This document shows positions 8,111-14,969 of a DNA stretch of 23,420 nt, piece after piece. The notes under the pieces are model-generated. The model searched no databases. It saw only the letters and a program-made list of their open reading frames with translations, and was not told where the DNA came from. Both the position numbers and the translations under genes were made by a program. Each line of letters starts with the position of its first letter. Positions within the stretch are counted from its first letter, which is position 1. This stretch comes from an uncultured Subdoligranulum sp. (lineage in GTDB: Bacteria; Bacillota_A; Clostridia; Oscillospirales; Ruminococcaceae): contig NZ_CALADU010000141.1 in the NCBI RefSeq assembly GCF_937890665.1, positions 1 through 23,420 of the forward strand, in the 5' to 3' direction.

Positions 8111-8180
8111 GATAAGGGCCTCTGCCGCTTATCAATCATAAATACAACAGGACTGCCGCATGGCCGGCAGTCCTGTTTTT
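8111..8180 (+). terminator. Tandem hairpins ending the greA-lysS unit
   Basis: A first hairpin lies at 8111-8133 (GATAAG-GGC with GCC-bulge-CTTATC, loop CTCT) and has no T-run. A second, clear terminator has a 13-bp stem, AACAGGACTGCCG (8146-8158) with CGGCAGTCCTGTT (8165-8177), followed by a T-run to 8180. The second alone should stop transcription efficiently. Confidence 0.88.
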
Positions 8181-8228
8181 GTTATAATCGAAAAACGCAA
8201 GTCAAATCAAGAAAGGCGGGCGGGGAAC

Positions 8229-8237
8229 TGCTATACT
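8229..8237 (+). promoter_or_regulatory. Possible extended -10 promoter of the AraC-type gene
   Basis: TGC TATACT at 8229-8237 is a good extended -10 element placed 24 bases before the start codon. No -35 match is seen 16-18 bases upstream. A TATAAT at 8183-8188 also exists, but its -35 position falls inside the terminator stem. Neither is certain. Confidence 0.35.
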
Positions 8238-8261
8238 GTTGGCAAAGGAGGCGAAGATTTC

Positions 8262-9275
8262 ATGGCTCGGTGGGATAAAAGGATTCAGGAACTTGTGAAA
8301 ATGATCGACGATTGCATCCATACCCAAGCGGATGAAGCTCTCACGCTGGGCTATCTGGCCGGTAAACTGGGATATTCGGAATTTTATCTATCCAGAAAAT
8401 TTAAGGAAATCTCCGGTATGCAGCTTCGGGATTATATGCGTTACAGAAAACTGGCCTTTGCCCTGCAAGAACTTCGGGATACGTCCAAAAGCGTTTTGGA
8501 TATCGCGCTGCACTACGGGTTTTCTTCTCATGAGGCATTCACCCGTGCCTTTAAGGAAGCCTACGGTATTTCCCCCAGTGAATATCGTCGCGCACCTGCG
8601 CCGGTTACGCTGCATACGGTAATCAAGCCTTTTGATTGCTATCTGTTAGGGAGCGGTGCGATCCCGGCACCAGCGGCTGTACAGGATGTGAAATTGTACT
8701 TTGTGACGATTCCGGCACACAAGTTTCTGCATATTCGGAATTATGAGAGCGTCGGTTATTTTGATTTTTGGCAGAAGCAAAGCAAAATCCCCGGACAAGA
8801 TCAACAGACGATATGCAGTTTGTTGAATCGCATTCCGGATAAGTTGGATGTACCGGAAGGAAATGAGGTGGATGACGGCAGCGGGCAGGTGATGGGATTT
8901 ATCAATGAACCGACAGGGCGGATCTGCAGTTGGGGGATTCCCTTGGCAGAAGCCTATGGAGTTCGGCTGCCTATGACCTATCAGGGGCCGGTTCCTGCGG
9001 GCATGCAGCTTATGACGGTGGAGGCGGGAACTTATCTGGTTTTTGAGCATGGTCCCTTTGATTTTGCCACGGAAAATGAGGCGGTGGAAGCCAAAATGGA
9101 ACGCGCTATGAAGGACTTTGCGTATCAGGACAGCGGTTATGAACTGGACACAACACAGGGCCGTGTATTCTACTTCTACCATGACTGTAAGCGATTTTGG
9201 AAATATATCCGACCGGTCCGAAAGATCGCATCGGCCCAGCCCCGATCAACTACAAAAGGACAAGCCTTGCCCTAG
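8262..9275 (+). CDS. AraC-family regulator with C-terminal GyrI-like effector-binding domain
   Basis: This 337-residue protein has the DNA-binding domain at the N-terminus, unlike classical AraC. Helix-turn-helix 1 is at about 29-50 (LGYLAGKLGYSEFYLSRKFK) and helix-turn-helix 2 at about 78-101 (LDIALHYGFSSHEAFTRAFK), followed by YGISPSEYRR. Residues from about 112 on match the Rob/GyrI-type small-molecule-binding layout (FVTIPAHKFLHIRNYES, then MTVEAGTYLVFEHGPF and YELD). Such proteins usually sense a hydrophobic compound or drug and activate efflux or metabolic genes. ATG 8262 has a strong AAAGGAGG at 8245-8252. The last seven residues, TKGQALP, and the TAG stop are encoded inside a palindromic terminator. 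The convergent neighbour is a small multidrug-export-like membrane protein, but a regulatory link is only a guess. Confidence 0.9.
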   Translation: MARWDKRIQELVKMIDDCIHTQADEALTLGYLAGKLGYSEFYLSRKFKEISGMQLRDYMRYRKLAFALQELRDTSKSVLDIALHYGFSSHEAFTRAFKEAYGISPSEYRRAPAPVTLHTVIKPFDCYLLGSGAIPAPAAVQDVKLYFVTIPAHKFLHIRNYESVGYFDFWQKQSKIPGQDQQTICSLLNRIPDKLDVPEGNEVDDGSGQVMGFINEPTGRICSWGIPLAEAYGVRLPMTYQGPVPAGMQLMTVEAGTYLVFEHGPFDFATENEAVEAKMERAMKDFAYQDSGYELDTTQGRVFYFYHDCKRFWKYIRPVRKIASAQPRSTTKGQALP

Positions 9276-9293
9276 GGCAAGGCTTGTCCTTTT
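9254..9293. terminator. Perfect 40-bp palindrome: bidirectional terminator between convergent genes
   Basis: Left arm AAAAGGACAAGCCTTGCCC (9254-9272), centre TA, right arm its exact reverse complement (9275-9293). Read either way it gives a long GC-containing stem ending in TTTT. It therefore serves the AraC-type gene on + and the membrane protein gene on -. The TAG stop of the AraC-type gene occupies 9273-9275, the very centre. Confidence 0.9.
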
Positions 9294-9324
9294 GCTTGTA
9301 AGAAATAGAGCGAAATGATGGGGA

Positions 9325-9804
9325 TTAGGCTACCACTGCACCCAGTGCCGAAACGCCGGCCAGACTCAGTGCGCCCATGATGCAGCCTGCCAGCAGCACG
9401 CCGCCCATGCAGGCCAGCACGCTGGACTTGAAATCCATATCCAGCAAGCTGGCAGCCAGTGTACCGGTCCAAGCACCGGTGCCGGGCAGCGGAATGCCCA
9501 CAAAGAGCAGCAGCGCCCAAGGCAGACCGCGGCCAGCCGTAGCTTTCAGCTTTTCGCCGCCCCGGTGACCCTTCTCCAGACAGAAGGTGAAAAACTTGCC
9601 GATCACCGGCTTGTTGGCACCCCATTCCAGCACCTTGCGTGCAAAGAAGAAGATGAAGGGAACCGGCAGCATATTGCCGATAATGGCTACTACGTAGACG
9701 CTCCACAGCGGCAGTCCAAGAAGAACGCCGGCGGGGATCGCACCGCGCAGTTCGATCAACGGTACCATCGAGATGAAAAAGACGTACAGATAATTTGTCA
9801 GCAT
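9325..9804 (-). CDS. COG2426-type small membrane protein (putative small multidrug export family)
   Basis: This 159-residue integral membrane protein has about four hydrophobic segments. The family signature ELRGAIP is at residues 18-24, and VAIIGNMLPVPFIFFFARKVLEW follows. A polar middle (KPVIGKFFTFCLEKGHRGGEKLKATAGRG) separates the helices, and a second half has LLLFVGIPLPGTGAWTGTLAASLL and a Gly/Ala-rich last helix. These match the Sm_multidrug_ex family (COG2426). The transport role implied by that name is weakly supported in general. The start ATG (9804-9802) has GAGG upstream on the minus strand and a good promoter about 50 bases further. It converges on the AraC-type gene across the palindromic terminator. 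Confidence 0.85.
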   Translation of the reverse strand: MLTNYLYVFFISMVPLIELRGAIPAGVLLGLPLWSVYVVAIIGNMLPVPFIFFFARKVLEWGANKPVIGKFFTFCLEKGHRGGEKLKATAGRGLPWALLLFVGIPLPGTGAWTGTLAASLLDMDFKSSVLACMGGVLLAGCIMGALSLAGVSALGAVVA

Positions 9805-9851
9805 CGTGAAACCTCACAGTGTCAAACTCGTATTTATACAGAACAGGCTCC

Positions 9852-9880
9852 ATTATACAGGATTCCCGCTGGTTTGGCAA
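9852..9880 (-). promoter_or_regulatory. Promoter of the COG2426-type gene
   Basis: On the minus strand, -35 TTGCCA (9880-9875) and a perfect -10 TATAAT (9857-9852) are 17 bases apart. The expected start is near 9845, about 40 bases before the ATG. Confidence 0.8.
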
Positions 9881-9943
9881 GCAAAAAACCACGGTGCTGC
9901 ATCGGTTGTTTTTGGTAGCCCTGCCCAAAAACGTTGGGAGGCC

Positions 9944-9979
9944 TTGCGTTTTGCGCCGGGTATGGTATCATAATACAAT
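9944..9979 (+). promoter_or_regulatory. Promoter of the polytopic membrane protein gene
   Basis: -35 TTGCGT (9944-9949), 16 bases, then a TGG-extended -10 TATCAT (9966-9971). An alternative pair in the same stretch is TTGCGC (9951-9956) with TACAAT (9974-9979), 17 bases apart. The sequence closely resembles the proximal pflB promoter at 11495-11522. It is divergent from the COG2426-type promoter. Confidence 0.65.
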
Positions 9980-10043
9980 ACGGTTATTCTGCCAAAAACC
10001 GGATCGTAAGGCGGCAAAACCGCCGGAAGGGAAGGACACCCGT

Positions 10044-11264
10044 TTGTCTAATACTGTAAAACGACGCCTTTGGTGGACGGCTGCGCTGGTGGCGCTGGCG
10101 GTGTTCGCTGTGGCGATGACATGGCTGCATTACCAACAGCTTTGCTCTCCCGGGGGCGGTAATGACCCCTATACCTCGGATCTGGGACAGCATCTGGCCT
10201 TTGCCCGCCGCGGTATGATTTATTCCACCACTTCACTCTTGGTAGGCCCTGCCTATGCGCTGGGCGGCCGCTGGGGTATTGCAGTGCTGTTGACCATCTT
10301 CCATCTGGCAGCAGTGGGCATCTTTGCCAGAGGGCTGAGCCCCGCGCTGCCGCGGGTGAGTTGCCCGGTGCGGCTGCTGTTCAGTTTGGCGGTCTGTTTT
10401 TCGCAGGCGGTTTGGATCCCGCGTGGAGGCTACTGGTATCAGGGAACGGTCATCGGCACCGTCTACCATAATACCACCTACATCATGTTGGCACCTTTTG
10501 CTCTGTGTACGATACTCGCTTTCTACCGGGTTTGGCAGGGCATGGCTGCAAAGCTGGACTGGCGCCTTTGGTTGGGGTATACCGTTCTGCTGACGATAGC
10601 CACCAGCTTCAAAGCCAGTTTTGTTTTTGCCTTTGCACCGGCGCTGCTCCTGTTGCTCATTGCTGATTTGGTGCGTACCCGGGGCAAGAATTTGGGGCAG
10701 GAGATCCTCATGGGCTGCAGTGTACTGCCGAGTATCGCCCTCTGCTTGATACAGGCCAACGTTCTGTTTGCTGACGCAGACAGCGGATTACAGTGGATCT
10801 TCTCCGTTTCCTTCGATCGTCATGCCATGCTCTGGGGGCCTTTCAATCAGGCAGCGCTGCTGGGGCTGCTGCGCTCCTTCGTATTTGTGGCTGCGGTGGG
10901 CATTCTGTTGGGCCGCCGCGCTTGGAAGCAGTTTCGGTACCGGTTCAGCCTGCTGGTGTTTGGTGTGGCGATGGCAGAAGCGCTATTCTTTGTAGAAAGC
11001 GGCGAGCGTCTTTACCACGCCAACCTCTGGTGGGGGCCCTTTATCTGCTTCTGGGTCTTTCTGCTGGAATCGGTTTCGGTGTGGCTGCGGGGGTGCGTCG
11101 ATTGGCGTGCCGGAACCCGAGACCATCGGCTTGGCCTTAGGCTGATGGTTTGCGGTGCGGCGCTGGTTTGGCACATTGTCAGTGGTCTTTGCTTCTTGGT
11201 ATTGCTGCTGCAAGGCTACTCCTATAACATTCCCATTCAAACCTATCATCTGTGGTTTTTATGA
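10044..11264 (+). CDS. Polytopic membrane protein of unknown function
   Basis: This 406-residue protein has about nine transmembrane segments. The first is at about residues 9-28, followed by an outside loop with GGGNDPYTSDLGQHLAFA. Other hydrophobic stretches include WGIAVLLTIFHLAAVGIF, VRLLFSLAVCFSQAVW, WLGYTVLLTIATSF, SFVFAFAPALLLLLIADL and a final helix before YNIPIQTYHLWFL. A conserved-looking acidic site in the first outside loop of a many-helix protein recalls GT-C glycosyltransferases and oligosaccharide-handling membrane proteins, but this is only a suggestion. The start is TTG 10044, with AAGGGAAGGA at 10026-10035; upstream in-frame codons fall in the promoter region. It is a single-gene unit with promoter and terminator. 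I do not recognise the family. Confidence 0.8.
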   Translation: MSNTVKRRLWWTAALVALAVFAVAMTWLHYQQLCSPGGGNDPYTSDLGQHLAFARRGMIYSTTSLLVGPAYALGGRWGIAVLLTIFHLAAVGIFARGLSPALPRVSCPVRLLFSLAVCFSQAVWIPRGGYWYQGTVIGTVYHNTTYIMLAPFALCTILAFYRVWQGMAAKLDWRLWLGYTVLLTIATSFKASFVFAFAPALLLLLIADLVRTRGKNLGQEILMGCSVLPSIALCLIQANVLFADADSGLQWIFSVSFDRHAMLWGPFNQAALLGLLRSFVFVAAVGILLGRRAWKQFRYRFSLLVFGVAMAEALFFVESGERLYHANLWWGPFICFWVFLLESVSVWLRGCVDWRAGTRDHRLGLRLMVCGAALVWHIVSGLCFLVLLLQGYSYNIPIQTYHLWFL

Positions 11265-11271
11265 TGGTTTT

Positions 11272-11310
11272 CAGGCGGTTTCTTCCAAAAGGAAGGAGCC
11301 GCCTGTTTTT
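11272..11310 (+). terminator. Intrinsic terminator after the polytopic membrane protein
   Basis: A 15-bp stem, CAGGCGGTTTCTTCC (11272-11286) with 11291-11305, includes two G-U pairs, has loop AAAA, and is followed by TTTTT. It separates this gene from the pflB control region. Confidence 0.9.
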
Positions 11311-11322
11311 CTGTGTGAACTC

Positions 11323-11351
11323 TTGACAAGGGAGAGGGGATGTGGTATCGT
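11323..11351 (+). promoter_or_regulatory. Distal pflB promoter (P1)
   Basis: Consensus -35 TTGACA (11323-11328), 17 bases, then a TGG-extended -10 TATCGT (11346-11351). The predicted start is near 11358, giving a long leader of about 220 bases. The inverted repeat GTTAG-N6-CTAAC begins 9 bases after the -10, the same layout as the promoter at 14716-14744. Confidence 0.7.
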
Positions 11352-11360
11352 AAGTTGCGG

Positions 11361-11376
11361 GTTAGCATAAACTAAC
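11361..11376. promoter_or_regulatory. Candidate operator: GTTAG-N6-CTAAC
   Basis: GTTAG CATAAA CTAAC has perfect 5-bp arms and starts about 3 bases after the predicted P1 start. A repressor bound here would block transcript initiation or clearance. A near-copy is found at 14754-14769. The GTTAG half-site recalls both Rex sites (but two bases too far apart) and TTAG-type sites of DtxR/MntR regulators; the regulator is not identified. Confidence 0.6.
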
Positions 11377-11440
11377 TTTCGAGGCAATTTTACCGTTTTG
11401 CCCAAATGTTGGCGCAACAACATACGATACCATATAAGTT

Positions 11441-11449
11441 TGCTATAAT
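11441..11449 (+). promoter_or_regulatory. Possible extended -10 promoter upstream of pflB (P2)
   Basis: TGC TATAAT at 11441-11449 is an ideal extended -10 sequence. No -35 match lies 16-18 bases upstream, so it may be weak or activator-dependent. The predicted leader would contain a small hairpin, AACGCC (11466-11471) with GGCGTT (11483-11488). Confidence 0.4.
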
Positions 11450-11494
11450 ATAAAAACAAAGGAAGAACGCCACTACAAAATAGGCGTTTGCCCC

Positions 11495-11522
11495 TTGCGT
11501 TTTTTTGCAGATATGGTATTAT
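11495..11522 (+). promoter_or_regulatory. Proximal pflB promoter (P3)
   Basis: -35 TTGCGT (11495-11500), 16 bases, then a TGG-extended -10 TATTAT (11517-11522). The start is expected near 11529, inside the inverted repeat GTATC-TGCGTC-GATAC (11524-11539). The leader is about 48 bases with AAAAGGAG at 11563-11570. Confidence 0.65.
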
Positions 11523-11576
11523 AGTATCTGCGTCGATACCACATATAGGCAATCTGAACGTGAAAAGGAGAGCTTT

Positions 11577-13829
11577 ATGACAGATTTCAAGCAGTGGGAA
11601 GGCTTTGAAGGCCGTATCTGGAAAGAGGAAGTCAATACCCGGGACTTCATCCAGAAGAACTATAAACCCTACGACGGGGACGAGAGCTTCCTCGCCGGTC
11701 CGACCGATGCCACCAACAAGCTGTGGGGCGCTTTGCAGGCCTTGCAGAAAGAGGAGCGTGCCAAGGGCGGCGTTCTGGATATGGAGACCGAGGTTGTTTC
11801 CGGTCTGACCGCTTACGATCCGGGCTATATTGATCCGGAGCTCAAGGATCTGGAAAAGATCGTGGGTTTGCAGACCGACAAACCGCTGAAGCGCGCCTTT
11901 ATGCCCTATGGCGGCATCAAGATGGCGGAGCAGGCTTGCACCACCTACGGCTACACCCCCAGCGAGAAGCTGCACGAGATCTTTACCAAATATACCCGAA
12001 CCCACAATCAGGCGGTGTTTGATGCCTATACCCCCGAGATGAAGAAGGCTCGTCACAGCCACATCGTCACCGGTCTGCCCGACACCTATGGTCGCGGCCG
12101 TATTGTGGGCGACTACCGCCGCGTGGCGCTCTACGGTATCGACTTCCTGATCCGGGAAAAGCAGAATGACTTCGCCAACTGCGGCGACGGCACCATGCTG
12201 GACAACGTGATCCGTCAGCGCGAGGAGATCGCCCTGCAGATCAACGCCCTTAAGGACATGAAGGCTATGGCCGCCACCTACGGCTACGACATCTCCCAGC
12301 CCGCCGCCAACGCCAAGGAAGCTGTTCAGTGGCTGTACTTCGGTTATCTGGCCGCCATCAAGACCCAGAACGGCGCAGCCATGAGCGTGGGCCGTGTGTC
12401 CACCTTCTTGGATATTTATATCCAGCGCGATCTGGAACGGGGCCTGCTCACCGAGACCGAGGCGCAGGAACTCATCGACCATCTGGTGATGAAGTTCCGT
12501 ATGGTCAAGTTTGCCCGCATTCCCAGCTACAACCAGCTGTTCAGCGGCGACCCCGTCTGGGCCACCTTGGAACTGGCCGGCATCGGCATGGATGGCCGTT
12601 CTATGGTCACCAAGAACGACTTCCGCTTCCTGCACACGCTGGAGAACATGGGCCCTGCCCCGGAACCGAACATCACGGTGCTCTATTCTTCGGCGCTGCC
12701 CAAGACCTTCAAGGATTATGCCGCTCGAATCTCCATCAAGACCTCCTCGGTCCAGTATGAGAACGACGACGTGATGAAGCCTGTCTGGGGCGATGATTAC
12801 TCCATCTGCTGCTGCGTGTCTGCTACCCAGACCGGCAAGGAAATGCAGTTCTTCGGCGCCCGTGCCAATCTGGCCAAGTGCCTGCTCTACGCCATCAACG
12901 GTGGTGTGGACGAAAAACTGGGCGAGCAGGTAGGACCGGCCTACGCGCCCATCACCAGCGAGTATCTGGACTACGATGAGGTCGTCAAGAAGTATGATGT
13001 GATGATGGATTGGCTGGCTGGCCTTTACGTCAACATCCTCAACCTCATCCAGTATATGCACGACAAGTACTACTACGAAGCCGCCGAGATGGCCCTCATC
13101 GACACCGATGTGCGCCGTACTTTTGCCACCGGCATTGCGGGCTTCAGCCATGTGGTAGACTCCCTCAGCGCCATCAAGTACGCCAAGGTCAAGTGCATCC
13201 GCAACGAACAGGGGCTGGTCACAGACTACGAGATCGAGGGTGACTTCCCGAAATACGGCAACGACGATGACCGTGCCGACGATATTGCGGTGAACCTGCT
13301 GCGCAGCTTCTTGGAGAAGATCAAGCGCCGCCACACCTACCGCGATTCCGAGCCCACCACCTCGATCCTGACCATCACCTCCAACGTGGTGTACGGCAAG
13401 GCCACCGGTGCCATGCCGGACGGCCGCAAAGCCTACACGCCTTTTGCGCCGGGCGGCAACCCCAGCTACGGGGCCGAGACCCACGGCCTGTTGGCTTCCT
13501 TGAACTCGGTGGCCAAGCTGCCCTACCACTGGGCGCTGGATGGTATCTCCAACACCCAGACCATCAACCCCGATGCCTTGGGCCATAGCGAGCAGGAACG
13601 TGTGGAAAATTTGGTGCAGGTCATGGACGGTTACTTTGATCAGGGCGCCCATCACCTCAATGTCAACGTCTTCGGCAAGGAGAAGCTGATCGACGCGATG
13701 GAGCATCCCGAGAAGGAAGAGTACGCCAACTTCACGATCCGTGTTTCCGGCTATGCGGTCAAGTTCATCGACCTGACCCGCGAGCAGCAACTGGACGTTA
13801 TTGCCCGTACCTGCCACGCCGTGCTGTAA
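11577..13829 (+). CDS. pflB: Formate C-acetyltransferase (pyruvate formate-lyase)
   Basis: This glycyl-radical enzyme converts pyruvate and CoA to acetyl-CoA and formate in anaerobic fermentation. The 750 residues equal the usual length. The active-site cysteine pair lies in [20 protein letters not shown]; by alignment to the E. coli ACCVS segment it is C412-C413, with an extra Cys at 411. The radical glycine is G725 in RVSGYAVKF near the C-terminus. [21 protein letters not shown] and [27 protein letters not shown] segments also mark true PFL rather than a glycerol or choline lyase. The start ATG 11577 has AAAAGGAG eight bases upstream. The 312-bp upstream region has several promoter candidates. 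The activase gene pflA follows after a terminator-like hairpin. Confidence 0.97.
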   Translation: MTDFKQWEGFEGRIWKEEVNTRDFIQKNYKPYDGDESFLAGPTDATNKLWGALQALQKEERAKGGVLDMETEVVSGLTAYDPGYIDPELKDLEKIVGLQTDKPLKRAFMPYGGIKMAEQACTTYGYTPSEKLHEIFTKYTRTHNQAVFDAYTPEMKKARHSHIVTGLPDTYGRGRIVGDYRRVALYGIDFLIREKQNDFANCGDGTMLDNVIRQREEIALQINALKDMKAMAATYGYDISQPAANAKEAVQWLYFGYLAAIKTQNGAAMSVGRVSTFLDIYIQRDLERGLLTETEAQELIDHLVMKFRMVKFARIPSYNQLFSGDPVWATLELAGIGMDGRSMVTKNDFRFLHTLENMGPAPEPNITVLYSSALPKTFKDYAARISIKTSSVQYENDDVMKPVWGDDYSICCCVSATQTGKEMQFFGARANLAKCLLYAINGGVDEKLGEQVGPAYAPITSEYLDYDEVVKKYDVMMDWLAGLYVNILNLIQYMHDKYYYEAAEMALIDTDVRRTFATGIAGFSHVVDSLSAIKYAKVKCIRNEQGLVTDYEIEGDFPKYGNDDDRADDIAVNLLRSFLEKIKRRHTYRDSEPTTSILTITSNVVYGKATGAMPDGRKAYTPFAPGGNPSYGAETHGLLASLNSVAKLPYHWALDGISNTQTINPDALGHSEQERVENLVQVMDGYFDQGAHHLNVNVFGKEKLIDAMEHPEKEEYANFTIRVSGYAVKFIDLTREQQLDVIARTCHAVL

Positions 13830-13855
13830 TCCTCTAAGCAAGCTACACTGGTAAG

Positions 13856-13888
13856 ATCCGCGGTCGCGCAGTCGGCCGCGGATTTTTT
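13856..13888 (+). terminator. Hairpin terminator between pflB and pflA
   Basis: ATCCGCGGTCG (13856-13866) pairs with CGGCCGCGGAT (13873-13883), 11 bp with one G-U, loop CGCAGT, then a T-run to 13888. No separate promoter is obvious before pflA, so this hairpin probably lowers pflA expression relative to pflB instead of closing the unit. Confidence 0.85.
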
Positions 13889-13912
13889 GGAACGATAAGG
13901 AGCGAATCCCCT

Positions 13913-14683
13913 ATGTCACAACTCAAATCCACGACGGGGTATATCCATTCCGTCGAAACCTTTGGTCTGGTCGATGGACCGGGCGTGCGGTATATCATCT
14001 TTTTGCAGGGCTGCGCCATGCGCTGCCAGTATTGCCATAACCCCGAAACGTGGGCGTTTACCCAAGATACTGCCAAGACGCCGCAGGAGGCATTTGATGC
14101 GGCCTATCGGTATCGCAATTACTGGCGCAACAACGGCGGTCTGACCATCAGCGGCGGGGAACCGCTGCTGCAACTGGACTTCGTGTCGGAGGTATTCCGT
14201 CTGGCGCATGCCAAAGGCATCCACACGGCGCTGGACACCAGCGGTCAGCCCTTTGCGCCGGACAATGCCGACTGGATGGCCCGTTTTGATAAATTGCTGG
14301 ACCACACCAGTCTGGTGATCCTCGACCTAAAAGAGATCGACGACGAGAAGCACCGTCTTCTGACCGGGCACGGCAACGCCAACATTCTGGCAATGGCTCA
14401 GTATGTGGCCCAGCGGGGCGTGCCTCTTTGGATCCGCCATGTGTTGGTGCCGGGGGTGACTGACGATGCCGAGGGACTGCGACGGCTAGACGCCTTTATT
14501 CAGACGCTGCCCACGGTACGCCGGGTAGAGGTGTTGCCCTACCATACGCTGGGATTGTTCAAGTGGAAGAATCTGGGGATTCCTTACCCGCTGGAGGGCG
14601 TCCGTACCCCCACCGCCGAGGAGGTGCAGGCGGCCGAAGCGCTGCTGCATGTCCGTGACTACCCCGACGCACCCAAAGAATAA
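13913..14683 (+). CDS. pflA: Pyruvate formate-lyase activating enzyme (radical SAM)
   Basis: This 256-residue radical S-adenosylmethionine enzyme installs the glycyl radical on PflB. The iron-sulfur cluster motif CxxxCxxC is at C34, C38 and C41 (GCAMRCQYCHNPETW). It is preceded by the family signature IHSVETFGLVDGPGVRYIIFLQGC and followed by GGLTISGGEPLLQ, where GGEP is the SAM-binding segment. HTALDTSG, DLKEID and LPYHTLGLFKW match PflA closely. The start ATG 13913 has TAAGGAG at 13896-13902. It lies 83 bases after pflB on the same strand, with a hairpin between, so it depends on read-through from pflB or on a promoter I cannot see. Confidence 0.97.
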   Translation: MSQLKSTTGYIHSVETFGLVDGPGVRYIIFLQGCAMRCQYCHNPETWAFTQDTAKTPQEAFDAAYRYRNYWRNNGGLTISGGEPLLQLDFVSEVFRLAHAKGIHTALDTSGQPFAPDNADWMARFDKLLDHTSLVILDLKEIDDEKHRLLTGHGNANILAMAQYVAQRGVPLWIRHVLVPGVTDDAEGLRRLDAFIQTLPTVRRVEVLPYHTLGLFKWKNLGIPYPLEGVRTPTAEEVQAAEALLHVRDYPDAPKE

Positions 14684-14715
14684 CGGCGGCGGATAGGCTT
14701 TTTTATAAAAAATGG

Positions 14716-14744
14716 TTGACAAAAGCCCAGCGGTATGGTAGAGT
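14716..14744 (+). promoter_or_regulatory. Promoter downstream of pflA, driving a gene-less stretch
   Basis: Consensus -35 TTGACA (14716-14721), 17 bases, then a TGG-extended -10 TAGAGT (14739-14744). The predicted start is near 14751. The layout through the following inverted repeat is the same as pflB P1. No + strand gene follows, only structured sequence and terminators. Confidence 0.7.
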
Positions 14745-14753
14745 ATATACGTG

Positions 14754-14769
14754 GTTAGCGTCAACTAAC
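14754..14769. promoter_or_regulatory. Candidate operator: GTTAG-N6-CTAAC (second copy)
   Basis: GTTAG CGTCAA CTAAC has perfect arms; one further G/C pair outside makes a 6-bp arm. It starts 9 bases after the -10, exactly as at 11361-11376. It could be a DNA operator. In RNA it would also form a hairpin at the transcript 5' end. Confidence 0.6.
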
Positions 14770-14891
14770 CATAACCAATCTTGAACTGCCGCCGGGTATT
14801 GCCTCCCCGGGGCGGCTCCTGTCAACCGGCGGTCGTGCCTCCGTTTTGGGTGTTTGCTCGCACCATTTTGCGACCTACTGGTTGGGATTTG

Positions 14892-14928
14892 CCCCCGCCG
14901 TTTACTGCTCCGAACGGTGGGGGATTTT
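14892..14928 (+). terminator. Strong hairpin, possible first terminator of the candidate RNA
   Basis: CCCCCGCCGTT (14892-14902) pairs with AACGGTGGGGG (14913-14923) over 11 bp with one G-U and a 10-base loop, followed by ATTTTGG. The short T-run makes termination here partial, or the hairpin may be the 3' domain of the RNA. Confidence 0.6.
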
Positions 14929-14935
14929 GGTACAC

Positions 14936-14969
14936 AAAAAGCGCTGCTTGAAAAAAGCAGCGCTTTTTT
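14936..14969. terminator. Bidirectional terminator between the candidate RNA and the glycosyltransferase operon
   Basis: AAAAAGCGCTGCTT (14936-14949) and its exact reverse complement (14955-14968) form a 14-bp stem with a 5-base loop. T-runs flank it in both reading directions. It lies 15 bases after the last glycosyltransferase stop codon on the minus strand. Confidence 0.92.

Noticed and set aside
8183..8188. TATAAT that could be a promoter for the AraC-type gene
   Set aside because: Its -35 position falls inside the lysS terminator stem and has no match. It is more likely part of the A/T-rich terminator tail.
9272..9928. A minus-strand frame overlapping the COG2426-type gene and ending with KGQALP
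   Set aside because: It is out of frame with the real gene. Its end matches the AraC-type protein's end only because both are read from the same perfect palindrome.
11361..11376. A standard Rex site at the pflB promoter
   Set aside because: Rex sites in Firmicutes read GTTA-N6-TAAC, whereas here the spacing is GTTA-N8-TAAC in both copies. Rex therefore remains only one of several possibilities.
14751..14930. 6S, SRP, tmRNA or RNase P RNA in the region after pflA
   Set aside because: The ends do not pair as in 6S RNA, the SRP apical-loop consensus is absent, and the region is too short for tmRNA or RNase P RNA.
14781..14951. A 56-codon frame from TTG through the candidate RNA, ending in the terminator
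   Set aside because: There is no Shine-Dalgarno before the TTG and no ATG in the region. The sequence is dominated by self-complementary stretches. It is kept only as the main alternative to a non-coding RNA.
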